DNA of 64,000 bases from Hemibagrus wyckioides. Its lineage: Eukaryota > Chordata > Actinopteri > Siluriformes > Bagridae. Of this stretch, positions 11,576 to 23,447 are shown in pieces. How positions within the stretch are numbered: position 1 is the stretch's first letter; each line of letters starts with the position of its first letter. The notes beneath the pieces were generated by a model. It searched no databases. It had not been told where the DNA came from and saw nothing but the letters and a program-made list of their open reading frames with translations. The position numbers and the translations under genes are program-made. The DNA is taken from assembly GCF_019097595.1 (NCBI RefSeq), contig NC_080716.1, positions 13,265,901 through 13,329,900 of the forward strand, given 5' to 3'.

Positions 11576-12812
11576 ACAACTGACAAGATTACATTTGATA
11601 TGCATGCTTAAATCTAGTGCTCCAGCCGCTTCATATATTTATTGATGACTTGATCTTGGCAGTGAGCTATGTTTACTACAAGGTTTATTTAGCTTCTGTG
11701 GATGGTAGACAGTCTTGACGTGCTGGGACATCTGTTGAATACAGCGGTGTTAAACCCAGAGCCCAGCAAAAATCAAAACGCTCACTGAATGTGTGATAGA
11801 AGGGCTGGACTGAGGAGGGCTGAGGAGCGATGATTTGCCTCATTGGTTTGCTAATAATACTTTATACTTTAATACTTTACATAATAGTAATAATAATAAT
11901 ATTAAAAAAGTGTAGCATAGAATGTAGATTTATTTCTGCACTTTTCGTCCAGGATTTTGCAGAAAGCAACACAAACCACTTGTTTTGATAGACGTGAATT
12001 GTAAATAAACGTTAGGATCGCCAACACTTTTTAAATTTGCGTGCATGAATATTAAGAAATTATTTGGACAGTAATTTAGGCCTAATACATGAAACAAGTG
12101 GTCATGCTGAGGGGAAAAAAATAATAAAGTAATAAAGATATACTTTAATTATAATGAAGTAGGGCATAGATATCAGTGTGTGAGATCATAAAGTCTTGAC
12201 GCCTCACCGTGTTGTGGAAACCTGACTCAGAACGAACTGTGAAGTCCCTCTAGATATCTTTAGAGCTATGCCCTTGATAAACACAATTCATGCCCTCAGA
12301 TGTCGTTGTCTCAGCTATAAAGCATTCACACACACACACGATACTCTGATCCACTGTGATAACGTTCCAAAAACCATTGTAATTTTATTACATTATTTAT
12401 ATAACCATGGTGTTTAGTTTATATTTTATTACGGTTTCAGTTTCCCTGGCAACCGTCTATCTGTGCTTCTTCCTCTCTCTGCACACCATAACAGAGCCAG
12501 GATTTCATAGTATTAGATGTTATTTGTTTCTTTACTCGTTTGTTTGTTTTTTTTATCTGCCCCCCCCACTCCCATGCCCACTTTTCTTATGTCACATGGC
12601 GTGACTGGGCAACTAGTCGCAAACATCGGCCATCGAGCCACAGCTGTGCGTGCGATCGACATCTGGAACTGATTCACATTAGATCATTTTATACTGGAAC
12701 TAACAAGTAAAGAAATCAATTAAGCTGTTCTATGATTTCTTAAATGATCAAGTTGGAGGCAGATTTGAAAATGACAAGAGAGTGATATCACAGTCCAGAC
12801 AGCAGAATGTGT

Positions 12813-12851
<39 letters not shown>

Positions 12852-13700
12852 CTTTCAGAGTGTGTAAGAAAGCATAAGGAAGTGGGTTGGGTAACAAAAC
12901 GGTAATTATTTGCCCCCACGCAGATCCCTGCTAGGATTTGTGCAGCAGGTTTTGCATGTCTTGCCCTGGTTAATTATATGTTTGTCCATGTTTGCTCCGT
13001 TTTCAGAGCAGGCTCCATATTCCCATAGCTCTCTGACAAGAGTGTCCCTGCGAGGTGCTGTTCTTTGGAGAAGAAGAATAAATCTGGGTGTTCTGGGTGT
13101 AAATGGTGCTCCGGGTGAAATAGCAGGAACGGCGTGCAAGGTTACCAATTACATTAGTGACCGATTTCACTTCAGGTGAAGCCACACACTTGTTTACGAA
13201 CATGCGATAACCGAGATCTGGTTACCAAGGCCATGTGCTCTTTGAACAAGCACATGCGCAGGGATTTAAAAGCAAAAGCGCTGTTAAATTAATAACGTCC
13301 ACATGACTGAGTGTAGGTTCTGATTACAAAGTGACCATCTGACCATGAGCACTTGTATCTGATCATTTAAAAGAAGAAGAAGAAGAAGTGGTGTTATGAG
13401 ATCACCAGCTTTTCATCAGCTCACCCCTTGTTTGATGGCTAATATGGCTTTAATAAATAGCATTATGGAGCTAAGCCTGTCCTTGCAGATTTTATCACGG
13501 TGAATGTTCCCAGGTTTTTAAACACAGCCATCCAGCTGGACTTTTTCCATCCTCTAGCTTTCTCCTTCCTTCCGTTTGAATCGTCCACTTCCTCCAAATC
13601 CGAGTGTGCCAGGGGCACTAACTGCGATGCATGTGGGTGTCACCTGGCTCTGGCTCAGCTTCCATCTGATTGGCCTTCAAATCTGCCTGCATGCATGGAG
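11576..13700. other. Probable intron 1: no gene seen
   Basis: Unique sequence with (CA)n at 12331-12342 and 12815-12844. A stretch around 12900-13200 is open in several frames, but shows no recognised protein and no splice-bounded exon. Confidence 0.5.
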
Positions 13701-13998
13701 CTCTCTCTCTCTCTCTACTCCTCTCTCTCTCTTGATTTCTCTCTCTCTCTACTCCTCTCTCTGTCTCTCTAGATTTCTCTCTCTCTGCTCCTCTCTCTCT
13801 CTCTCTCTCTCTCTCTAGATTTCTCTCTCTCTCTTGCTCTCGCTCTCTACCCCTCTCTCTCTCCCATGTCTATTTCTCTGTCTCTTTCTTTCTATCTCTC
13901 TCTCCTTTCTCTCTCTCTCTCCCCTGTCCCCCCCACCCCCCACCATCTGTATCTCTTTCTCTGTCTATCTTCTCTCTCTTCTCTCTATCTCTGTCCCA

Positions 13999-14041
<43 letters not shown>

Positions 14042-14125
14042 CTCTCAGTTTCTCTCCCCCTCTCTCTCAGTTCTCTCAGTCCCCCCCCTCTCTATACCCC
14101 TCTCTATCTCTTTCTGTTTCTGTCA

Positions 14126-14166
<41 letters not shown>

Positions 14167-14180
14167 CCTCTCTCTACTCT
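13701..14180. repeat. Polypyrimidine (CT)n tract
   Basis: About 480 bp almost wholly C and T on the + strand: (CT)n with CCCC and TTT interruptions. It yields overlapping Leu-Ser frames with no biological meaning. Mirror-symmetric stretches could adopt triplex DNA. Confidence 0.95.
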
Positions 14181-15267
14181 ATTCCCCCTATCACATGTAA
14201 AACAGACCTGGTGGTGTGTCTAATGACCCCCCCCCCCCCACTGTGTGTCTTACAGCTAAATGGCCGCTCTTTCCTGTCACTTCCTTTGTACTGTATTCAG
14301 CACTGAGTAAAATTGAGCCTCCTGTATCAGCGGGGCAGCACAAAGTGGCTCTGTTTGGCTTTAATGTTGTCTGTGCATTGTGTTACACAGCCAGAATGGC
14401 ACTGAACACTGGAGATAGTATTGGTCTCTTTGATTTCTGTTGTTATCTGTCCTTATGTGGATTAAAGTTAAGTACTTCCAGTCCAGAACAGAGGTCATAC
14501 AGCGGCCAATGCCTTTTAGGCTTATCTTTTATTACTAACACAATCTACTGATTTCAACTTTCCCTATTGGGAACTGCTATTTCATTTCTTTTCCATTTTA
14601 AGCAATGGACAAACTGAAGGTACTTATGATTTCATCACATCACTAGAAGTTTCTGGACACCTGGCTGTCACGCCTGACCTTTTTTGAACATCCTTTTCCT
14701 GATGTAATCCCTCTTCGCTGGTATAATAACCTCTACTCTTCAGGAAAGACTTTTTACTAGATGTTGTTGTGTGGCTGTGAGGATTTCAGCCTCATTATTG
14801 TGATCAGACACCGATGTTGGGTGATGAGGCCTGGGTGCAGAGCTCTGGGGTCGGTGTTCAGTTCATGGTGGATTTCTACAGCAGCCAGTAGTGTTTAGCA
14901 CACCTCTAGGGGAAAAACTGCCTTGGCTGTGGCTCTATCATCTGGCTAGATAAGTGTAAGCAGTGCAGAGACACATGTAAAAACTCCAGCTGTGTTTTCA
15001 ACTCGGTGGATTGTTTGGAAATGGATTAAACGTGTGGGAAGCTGCACAGTGAAGGTTGGACACACGCATTGTACAGAGCACACGCTGAATCATCATCAAA
15101 AACAAAGTTCTGTCATTTTTAAAAAAATATAAATTCCCACTTTTTCTGTCCAGAATGCCATTGAGACTTAAAAAAAAAAAAGATTTAGAAATAATATGTA
15201 CACATTTTACTCCAAATATACCTGGAAAAAATGTGTTGCACAGATCAAACAAAAGCAGACAAAATCT

Positions 15268-15275
<8 letters not shown>
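14181..15275. other. Probable intron 1: no gene seen
   Basis: Unique sequence. A C-run lies at 14226-14239 and A-runs near 15119 and 15171. No exon, RNA or transposon recognised. Confidence 0.5.
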
Positions 15276-15304
<29 letters not shown>

Positions 15305-15547
15305 TTATGAATCCCTACATGCCCCGAGCGTTTCAAAAGTTTTCACACTTCAAACATTTCTGTTCCTCCAGGATTTCACTTTCATTATTTTTTATTATTT
15401 TATTTTATTTATTTATTTTGTGTGTGTGATTGTTGCTGCAAAAAAAATGTTTGATTTTGCAGGGTTTGTTTTCCAATTTTTATGATCCATTTTTGTGTCT
15501 TTTTTATTTATTTTTATTATTATTATTTTCTTTCTTTCTTTTTAATT

Positions 15548-15626
<79 letters not shown>

Positions 15627-15782
15627 CCCTCTCTCTCTCTCTCGTTTCTTTCTTTCTGTCTGTCTGTCTTTCTTTCTCTCTGTCTTGTTTTATTTCTTTT
15701 TTTCTGTCTGTCTGTCTTTCTTTTTAATCTCTCTCTCTCTCTCTCTCTCTCTGTAGTTTCTTTCTTTCTTTCTTTCTTTCTT
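15276..15782. repeat. TTTA, ATCT and CT microsatellite cluster
   Basis: (TTTA)n at about 15270-15304, (ATCT)n of about 19 units at 15549-15626, then CT/CTGT/CTTT tracts to 15782. Pyrimidine-rich on the + strand throughout. Confidence 0.93.
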
Positions 15783-16743
15783 TCAAAAGACATGTGTTTA
15801 CTTTCTATGACTTGCGTGAATGCTAAAGGACTCTTGGTGGAATGTGTGTGATGTCACGTTACGTCTTCGGTCCAGATCTGCTAAATCCTGCTGAGATGTT
15901 TAAATGAACATACATGCTGTTTGCTAGGTTTTGCTTTCCTGGCAAAATCCTGAAGGTACTGATTCATGACATTTATCGATGCAAGTTTTATGTAGGTGTA
16001 AATGTGCAGATGCTTTAGGAAGCTGCTGTGTAAACCCAAACAGAAACTAGATTAGTGCCTCCGCCTGAATAGAAGATATCAGATGGATTTTATTTATTTT
16101 TAATAACGACATCAGAACGATGGTGTACAAGCGAGCGACTTATAGACGGATAAAATCCACGTGGATGAATTTTCCTAGTGGATTAGCGTCGACTAATTAC
16201 AGCAGGCCTGCACGACATATTAAAGCGTGGAGGAATGGAAGCAGTAAGTTAAGAGGAGTTAGCAGTAAATTGCATTCAGATGGCATTTATGGGTAGAGTG
16301 GGATTTAAGGAGGATTACTGCTTATTTGTGCACTGGCTTTTCTTTCCTTTGAACTGCTGCTAAATGAAAACTGGCAGCTGCAGTCGCACTCTTACATGCT
16401 CGCATAATCTCCCTGCACGTTATTAATATTGCATGCACTTTGATAGAATTCCCGGGAGGAAGGACGTTTCCTGGTTCTAAGGAAGTGCTAGTTATCCTGA
16501 GAAATTCGAGAAAAAAACCCCACCTGACTAGCTTGGTCACATTTGAATGCTTTACTAGTTAACTCCGTGTCTCACAGTTTCGGGAGAAAACCCGGTAAGG
16601 TTTTTAGTTTTGAGGTATTTGTTGTGTGTTTGTTCTAGGAGCAGTCTGACACTTCCTCATGCCGAGACTGTCACCTGAGAGCCGTGGCTTTGTTTTTCCT
16701 ACCCAATATTTCAGCTAGCCTGAGGCCGCTCTTTTCAACACTG

Positions 16744-16746
<3 letters not shown>
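15783..16746. other. Probable intron 1: no gene seen
   Basis: Unique sequence of moderate GC. Nothing recognised. Confidence 0.5.
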
Positions 16747-16784
<38 letters not shown>

Positions 16785-16990
16785 GACTCACTCTCTCTCT
16801 CATTTTCAATTTCAACAAGCTTTATCGGCATGACCATAAATGTACAGTATTGCCAAGGCATTACGGTAAATAGAAGAACATCTCTTATTAACACACACAT
16901 TACAACTCTCTGTCTCTGTCTGTCTGTCTGTTTGTCTCTCTCTCAGTCTCTCTCTCTCTCTCTGTCTGTCTGTCTCTCTCTCGGTCTCTT

Positions 16991-17026
<36 letters not shown>

Positions 17027-17155
17027 TCTGCCTGTCTCTCTATGTCTCTCTGTCTTTCTCTCTGTCTGTCTGTCTCTCACTCTGTCTCTCTTGAACTCTC
17101 TAACTCACACTATCTGTCTGGCTCTTTCCCTCTCTCTCTGTCAATCTGTCTTTTG

Positions 17156-17229
<74 letters not shown>

Positions 17230-17340
17230 CTGTCTCATAAGAAATTGGTATTTCTCGTGATAAATGGTTGCACACATCTTTAAGCTCTCTCTCTCTTCTC
17301 TCTCTCTCTCCTCTCTGTCTGTCTCTCTCTCTCTCTTTTA
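16747..17340. repeat. CT/CTGT and ATCT microsatellite cluster
   Basis: (CT)n at 16748-16781, CT/CTGT mixtures at 16908-17155, (ATCT)n of about 18 units at 17157-17229 and (CT)n at 17285-17337. About 100 bp of unique DNA (16801-16903) separates the first two. Confidence 0.93.
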
Positions 17341-18236
17341 GCCTGGGTTTGTAAACGCATTCATATCTATGGAATGCTGGAAGTGAGACAGGTTCTGCTC
17401 AGTTAAGTTAGCATGCTGTTTGCCTTCGCTGCAGACGAACCAATAACCCCGACCACACAAGTTTTCATGGAGCTGTAGCAGAGATTTTCACGAGGCTGGA
17501 ATGGTAGTGAAAAGCACGCTGCTGTGTTGAGAGCCCTGCTGCAGTGTTCCACTCAGTGGCATGCAGGCAGAGAGAAAAAGCACAGGAACTAGACTCCACC
17601 AGCATCAGTCATCAGCAACACCTTCTCCACTCCCCTGGATCAAACTCCACACAGACTGAAAGCATCCACAGCCACCAGGCACATGCACACACTTCTCCTC
17701 CACTAGTCTTTCTTCCTACAGTGAACTCCTGGCATCTTTTTTTATTCCATTTTGTTTAGTTACAAGCAAAGGCATGATTTATCAGACTGCAGACTGATGA
17801 TATTTAATATCCCACAGAATCCACATTAATGCTGTTAGTGAGCAGATCTCTGATCAGATCCCGCATGTAGAAAGTCATTTGCATGTTAGTCATATATGGT
17901 TATACGTGGGAGTTTCTTCTTGTCTTCCGTTCTCGACTTTCTTCCTCCTCTCCCTCCATCAGCGCAATTCACTTAAGTATGCCGGGGCTGGAATTGCAGC
18001 TGTGCTAAGTGTTTGTGGGCAGTGGAAGATAAGTGCCTGCGTTTTTCTTTTCTTTTTTTTTTCTTCTTTTTTTTTTCTCCCCCTCTTTCTCATCTCTTTC
18101 TCATCTCAGCCAGGCCATTGATCAGCGTGTCTGTGTGGCTCTGTCCTAACCACAAAGGAGAGTCTTCTCTCAACCTTTATGGCTGAAAGCATTGTATGTG
18201 ATTTGAGAGTGGCACCATCCATTTCACTGCACTTTA

Positions 18237-18237
<1 letters not shown>
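17341..18237. other. Probable intron 1: no gene seen
   Basis: Unique sequence ending in a T/C-rich stretch (18047-18110). Nothing recognised. Confidence 0.5.
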
Positions 18238-18272
<35 letters not shown>

Positions 18273-18699
18273 GTGCTCTTTCTCTCTCTCTGTCTCTTTT
18301 TGTCCCTCTCATGCTCTTTGTCTGTTGGGTCTCTTTCTCTTTCTCTCTTTTTCTTATGCTCTCTGTCTGTCTCTCTCTATCTGTGTGTCTCTCTCTCTCT
18401 CATGCTGTCTATCTGTCTGTCTCTCTTTCTCTCGCTCTTTGTCTGTCTCTCTCTCTCTGTCTGTCTCTTTCTCTCCCTCCCTCACATGCTCTCTGTCTAT
18501 CTCTCCTTCTCTCTGTCTTTCTGTGTCTTTCTCTTCTCTCTCTCTCTCTCTCTCTCATGCTCTCTGTCTGTCTGTCTCTCTTTCTCTCTCTTTGTCTGTC
18601 TCTCTCTGTTTCTTTCTCTGCCTTTCTCTCCCTTTCTCTCCCTCTCTCAGATGCTCTGTCTGTCTCTCTCGTTCTCTGTCTTTCTCTACTCTTTCTCTC

Positions 18700-18747
<48 letters not shown>

Positions 18748-18960
18748 ATGCTCTCTATCTGTCTGTCTCTCTTTCTCTCACTCTTTGTCTCTCTCTCTCT
18801 CTCTCTCTCTCTCATGCTCTCTGTCTGTCTGTCTCTTTCTCTCTCTTTGTCTGTCTCTCTCTCTGTTTCTTTCTCTGCCTTTCTCTCCCTTTCTCTCCCT
18901 CTCTCACATGCTCTCTGTCTGTCTCTCTCCTTCTCTCTGTCTTTCTCTACTCTTTCTCTC

Positions 18961-19014
<54 letters not shown>

Positions 19015-19064
19015 GCTCTCTATCTGTCTGTCTCTCTTTCTCTCGCTCTTTCTCTCTCTCTCTT
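18238..19064. repeat. Long polypyrimidine tract with a 257-bp internal tandem duplication
   Basis: 827 bp nearly free of A and of G except in CTGT and CATGC islands. CATGCTCTCTGTCTGTCTGT recurs at 18556 and 18813, and TCTCTGTTTCTTTCTCTGCC at 18603 and 18860. Both are 257 bp apart and are followed by matching blocks, so the second half is a duplicate of the preceding 257 bp. Very long Ser-Leu-Cys frames (up to about 350 codons) across it are artefacts. Confidence 0.93.
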
Positions 19065-20343
19065 GTGCCAGCTCTTACTGAGTTACAGAAATGGAGTGGG
19101 TGGCAGGGTAAAAGTGCTGCTCTCTGGCTTAGCCGTGCCAGACCCACACTGTCTCACTCTCAGCAGCCCCCAGGGGCTCGGAGCGGAGTTTGTACCACCT
19201 CAGCACTTTCAGTGACACCACAGAGATGCTGTGCACAGCTATATTCACTCAGAACAGACCACAGGCAACCTTGCATCACTTCCACAATCACTACGTGCAT
19301 TTTGTTCAACTCTTATCTCACTAATTAGTCCATGGTTTCCCAGAACAGCCGCTTCTCATGATGATAAACGGTCACATCCAGATGAGTTAGAAGCATAGAC
19401 GAGGTTTGACGTGCTGAGAATGCTTATGCGTAAGAGGTGTTATGATTGGCAGGAGCACAGAAAAAATCTCAAAGGCTACATCTCTGTTTATGAGCCTCTG
19501 CTAAAAATCATTACTGACACCTCTGTGCTGAAAGGCTCACCTTACTGGAAGCGACACTACAGTTTTACTTCATATAGATGACAAGTCTGCTCTTCTAGTC
19601 GAGGTTTTCTTGCACTCCATGACTAATACCGAGCTTCATTTATTAACATTTTAGTAAAGTGTCACAATGTAAACAGAAGACAAACAAGTGCTAAAATTTC
19701 TCACGAGACTTGCAAACGCTTCAGTAATACATCTTTTCTTCACACTCATGTGCGTTTGTTATTAAATGCTCATCTCTCGTAAAATACTAAGCAGGTTTAC
19801 AGCGCCGCTTGCTTCACACTCAGTGACGCCCTGGAAGCTCCATAAAAGGCAAAGTTCACAGAGCTGAAACGGATGAAGGGGGAAAGAGCACCTCATAACA
19901 GCAGAGTGTGCTAAATCTTCCAGTAATGCAGCTCAGCCATGGCAGCGTCTATGTGACCACAAACTCTGACCGCGTTTATAAGACGCCAATTCTCGCATTG
20001 CATTCTTTCATGCCATTTATATGAAACCATTAATGGTCAGAAAGGTTTAATAACAATGATGTGCGCAGCTGAAATACATGCACTATTCATATAACCTGTT
20101 GCTAACACTAACTGGTTATAGTCTCATTGAAGCATCTTCTTATACATGTACATTTACACAAAGCCTGACCTGTTGAATGTAATCCCAGACTGATCATCCT
20201 GTAGCTTTGTTAATATTTACTTTGTCTATACATGTATGGTGAACACACACATAGCAAATGTTGGCCTAAGGCAGGACCCTATTAAAATCTCTCCCTAAAA
20301 ACCAACAGTTGATATTTTGATAAATGTGTCCCGAGTAGGAAAC
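19065..20343. other. Probable intron 1: no gene seen
   Basis: Unique sequence without recognised features. Confidence 0.5.
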
Positions 20344-20344
20344 T

Positions 20345-20524
20345 AAGGAGGGGTAGTGGTTTACGGTGATCCGAAAGTTATGAGTTTGAATCCCAGTCCA
20401 CCAAAGCTGCCACTGCTGGGCCCCTGAGCAAGGCCCTTAACCCTCAATTGTTTAGGTGTACTAAATGAGATGAACTGTAAGTCGCTCTGGATAAGGGCAT
20501 CTGCCAAAACGCCGTATAAATTAT
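20345..20524 (+). mobile_element. V-SINE-like element
   Basis: A tRNA-like head (GGTAGTGGTTTACGG as A-box region, TATGAGTTTGAATCCC as B-box region) is followed by GGGCCCCTGAGCAAGGCCC and by GTAAGTCGCTCTGGATAAGG. This last stretch is the conserved 3' core of vertebrate V-SINEs (DANA/HE1 type). About 180 bp, close to complete, with an AT-rich tail. Confidence 0.85.
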
Positions 20525-20534
20525 AAAATTTTCA

Positions 20535-20880
20535 TTGTTAGACATTAAAGCACTCTTGTACGTCACTTCTGCTAAAATGCCGTGCATGTAAACTGCACTC
20601 GATGTCAAGACTCCCTAGAAGTCGATGTTTTGACTGTATTATATATGGAGCCATATGTGGTTCTTCCCCAAACTGTGGCCACAAAATTGGAAGCACACAC
20701 TTGTCTCGAATGTCTTTGTATGCTGTAACATAACAGTTTCCCTTTACTGGAAATGAGAGGCTCAAACCGCCTCACCCTACACCAGTGAGCTTGTGTCTGA
20801 ATGAGCAAATCCCTGCAGCCACACTGCAAAATCTTGAGGAAGACATTCCCAGAAGAGTGGAGGTTATTATTAGGCTTGTC
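20535..20880. mobile_element. Tc1-like MITE A copy, 3' part
   Basis: CCCCAAACTGTGGCCACAAAAT and TTTCCCTTTACTGGAAATGA encode, on the minus strand, FPVKGN and CVLPILWPQFGEEP, an inner piece of a Tc1 transposase. GAAGACATTCCCAGAAGAGTG further right encodes the transposase C-terminus on the + strand. Terminal repeats are degraded. Confidence 0.75.
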
Positions 20881-21799
20881 ATAACTACTCAATTTATTAA
20901 AAGGCAACTCAAAAAATAATTAAAATTTTTTCACGTGATTAAATGTTTAGTAATATTCAGTGGTGATAATGCACAGCCATTATTTTCCATTTTTCTCTTA
21001 TTTTTATTTTTTTTTTACGGTTATTAATAAATAACTTACTCATGCTGTTTTTGTTTTTTTTTAGCTACTTCTGCCTGCTTTTTCAGAGATTCTGGCAATC
21101 CTCTTATACGATATTGCTAAGCAAATCTTCACGCGCCGAACTCGGTTCACGTCCCTCTGACACGAGCCACCTCGAGAAAATGGCACTAACAGGTCTGCAA
21201 CTCTTTAACCAGACACGCGCTCGGTCATCGGGGCCGTTTATGAAGCGCACACCCACGACAGTTAATGGATCTTTCAGATGAGGAAGGGGTCTCAAGGGAA
21301 ACGTAACCTCTTCAGCAACATTAAAGGGAGGTTGTGCAATAACCGAGTTCCAGGGCAGCACTGTGTAAAGCCAGCGTCTCCAAATCTGATCCTGACACGT
21401 CCCTTATTCTCTGCCTTTTTCAAAGAAGTAGCCGAGGGCAGGGTTACAGAATATTTTGATATGGATCCAGACATTGCTGTCATAATAGCGCTGGCAAAAC
21501 TTAGCCCTTTTGCCATGTGGTCTGGAAACGTAATACTTGTTTGGTGAAGAGAGCACATTTCTAGAGGTCCAAATACATTTGTGCAAATTAGATGAGGTAA
21601 TGAGCTCATGTGTTTAAATGCACTCTGGAAATGTGTTCCAGCAACATGATCACCACTGAAATCCAGCGTGCATTTCATGCCCTGATGGAAAACGATTTAT
21701 TCCACATCTCGATCGGAACGGCTGCCCTGAGCCTCGAGCGATAACCGGAGCATCATATCCGATTTCTTATCTGCTGGAGAAATTAGCTGTGGTCCCCGG

Positions 21800-22010
21800 G
21801 GGGAGTGCACAGAATTATGCATGAGCCTCTGATTGTCCCGCTGAGCTCGAAACAAGGCGCGCTTACATTATGCATGGTAATTGGCCGATATGGGACGGAG
21901 GCGGGGCCGCGCTCTCCCTTTAAATGTCTCTCGTTATGCAGATTTTTCATCTGCGCTCCTGCTGCTCCGGCTCTGCTCGAGCTGCCTCATTGACTTTTCT
22001 GTATATGCCG
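21800..22010. promoter_or_regulatory. Candidate regulatory island (homeodomain/POU-like motifs)
   Basis: ATTATGCATG occurs twice, at 21814 and 21867, 53 bp apart. The second is followed by GTAATTGGCC, and GTTATGCAG follows near 21934. GGCGGGGCCGCG at 21901 is a local GC-rich island in otherwise repeat-poor DNA. The motif clustering is visible. A role as an intronic enhancer is inference with no comparative evidence. Confidence 0.3.
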
Positions 22011-22406
22011 CTGGAAAAGCTTCTTCAAATGTCAAGACACTTTGCATCCCATCACCGAAGACAAATCGGCGAGTGTATTATTGCCTGCTGTGTTCTCACC
22101 AAACACGTTACCCCGGCTTTATTTCCCCTTTGGTTAAGTAGCTAGGAAAAATGCCCCGGTGCTGCACGGTGTTTAGTGTGTCCGGGGAATGTCTCGCAGG
22201 CTGTTTGGTCACTGCAGCTGGGAACGGCCAGTGAATGTTTTCTTTTTTTTTTACAGGCAAGCGAGAGCTTTGATGTGGCTTCCTCAGCAGGAAACTGCTT
22301 TAAACAGTTGAAGTGGGAAGAACTAAAAGGACACAGAGTTGTCTGAGTGTAACACGGTCAGAGAAGCGGAAGAGTTCAAGTAAATGTGACGGACACTTCA
22401 CACTGC

Positions 22407-22456
22407 GCATTTACATCTATTCATTTGACTAGCGCTTTTATCCAAAGCAGGAGACA
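22407..22456 (-). mobile_element. V-SINE 3' tail fragment
   Basis: CATTTACATCTATTCATTTG followed by GCGCTTTTATCCAAAGC resembles the reverse complement of the V-SINE conserved core and tail. Only about 50 bp is recognisable. Confidence 0.45.
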
Positions 22457-22881
22457 GCACCAAGTAGGAGTATCTAGCTGTGAGGAACTGTAGCACTCCA
22501 GAACCAAACTATTTAGAGAAATTGAAAAATAGATTCTGATTAAAATAGAAATACTAGTTTTATTTTTTTTTTTAATTGGAAAATGAGGGATGTCCTGCCT
22601 GATCTTTTTTGTTTTGTTTTGTTTTTATTTCATTTTCTGACTTTTGTTTGTGCTGTAATGTCCCTGACACATTTATTCAGTGTAATTTCTATTGCTAAAA
22701 GTGTGATAGTAACTGTTTCAGCAAAGCTCTTTGGGGAAAAACTCCACCTGTGACTCATGCCTGCGAAACAGCAGCTGAGTTTGGATTTAGGGCTGGTTAA
22801 TATTTGCTCATCTGTAGCAACCATATTCATTTATATGAGCGCAGGAGCACAGCAGAGAGGAGTTAATAGAGCTGCTGCTGC

Positions 22882-22885
<4 letters not shown>

Positions 22886-22915
<30 letters not shown>
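22886..22915. repeat. (GT)n microsatellite
   Basis: About 15 uninterrupted GT units. Confidence 0.95.
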
Positions 22916-22917
<2 letters not shown>

Positions 22918-23163
22918 AGACTGCACACTCCACAATACTAGAAAAAAAAAATCACAAAAGCATGCTTATTAGTCCTCCTCGAGTTGCAGAGGCGTCTGAA
23001 ACCCAGAATGCATGTTCTTGTGCATCATCATCAACTGTGTTAATGCTATTCACTAGATAAACATCCTGTCCCGAATCATTATTAACCAGTACGCTGTGAA
23101 GATTTTATAACAATTCAGCAACTTCCTGGGTAAATATAAACAAGAACAGTAGTACACAGAGGA

Positions 23164-23447
23164 ATGTGGTTGTGGAGGACCTGGAGTCTGTCCCAGGGAA
23201 CTCGGATGGGATGTGGAGCCATCACAGCGAATAATCACATAGTTTTAGAGATGCCGGTCAGCCTACAGCAAGTATTTGGGATGGGGGAGGACACCGGAAT
23301 ACACAGAGGGAACCCCCAAAGCACAGGGAGAACATGCAAACACCCCCCACACACACACACACAGGGCACCGAGGCAGTAATCAAACCCGCGACCCCAGAG
23401 GTGCGAGGCAAACTTGTTAACCGCTAAGCCGCCCTGCCCCAGCCTCC
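23164..23447 (-). mobile_element. tRNA-derived SINE, nearly full length
   Basis: Read on the minus strand, it begins GGCTTAGCGGTTAACAAG (A-box region) and has GTCGCGGGTTTGATTACT (B-box region). It runs through a CA/GT stretch to GGGTTCCCTCTGTG and ends in the CTGGGACAGACTCCAG body. It shares its body with the fragment at 4160-4290. Confidence 0.85.

Noticed and set aside
18179..19328. Very long open frames (up to about 350 codons) rich in Leu, Ser and Cys
   Set aside because: They are translations of a CT/CTGT microsatellite, open in all three frames at once, with no conserved domain and no splice-site context.
20345..20410. tRNA gene
   Set aside because: The A- and B-box-like sequences belong to a V-SINE head. 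No cloverleaf with intact acceptor stem is evident, and the SINE core follows directly.
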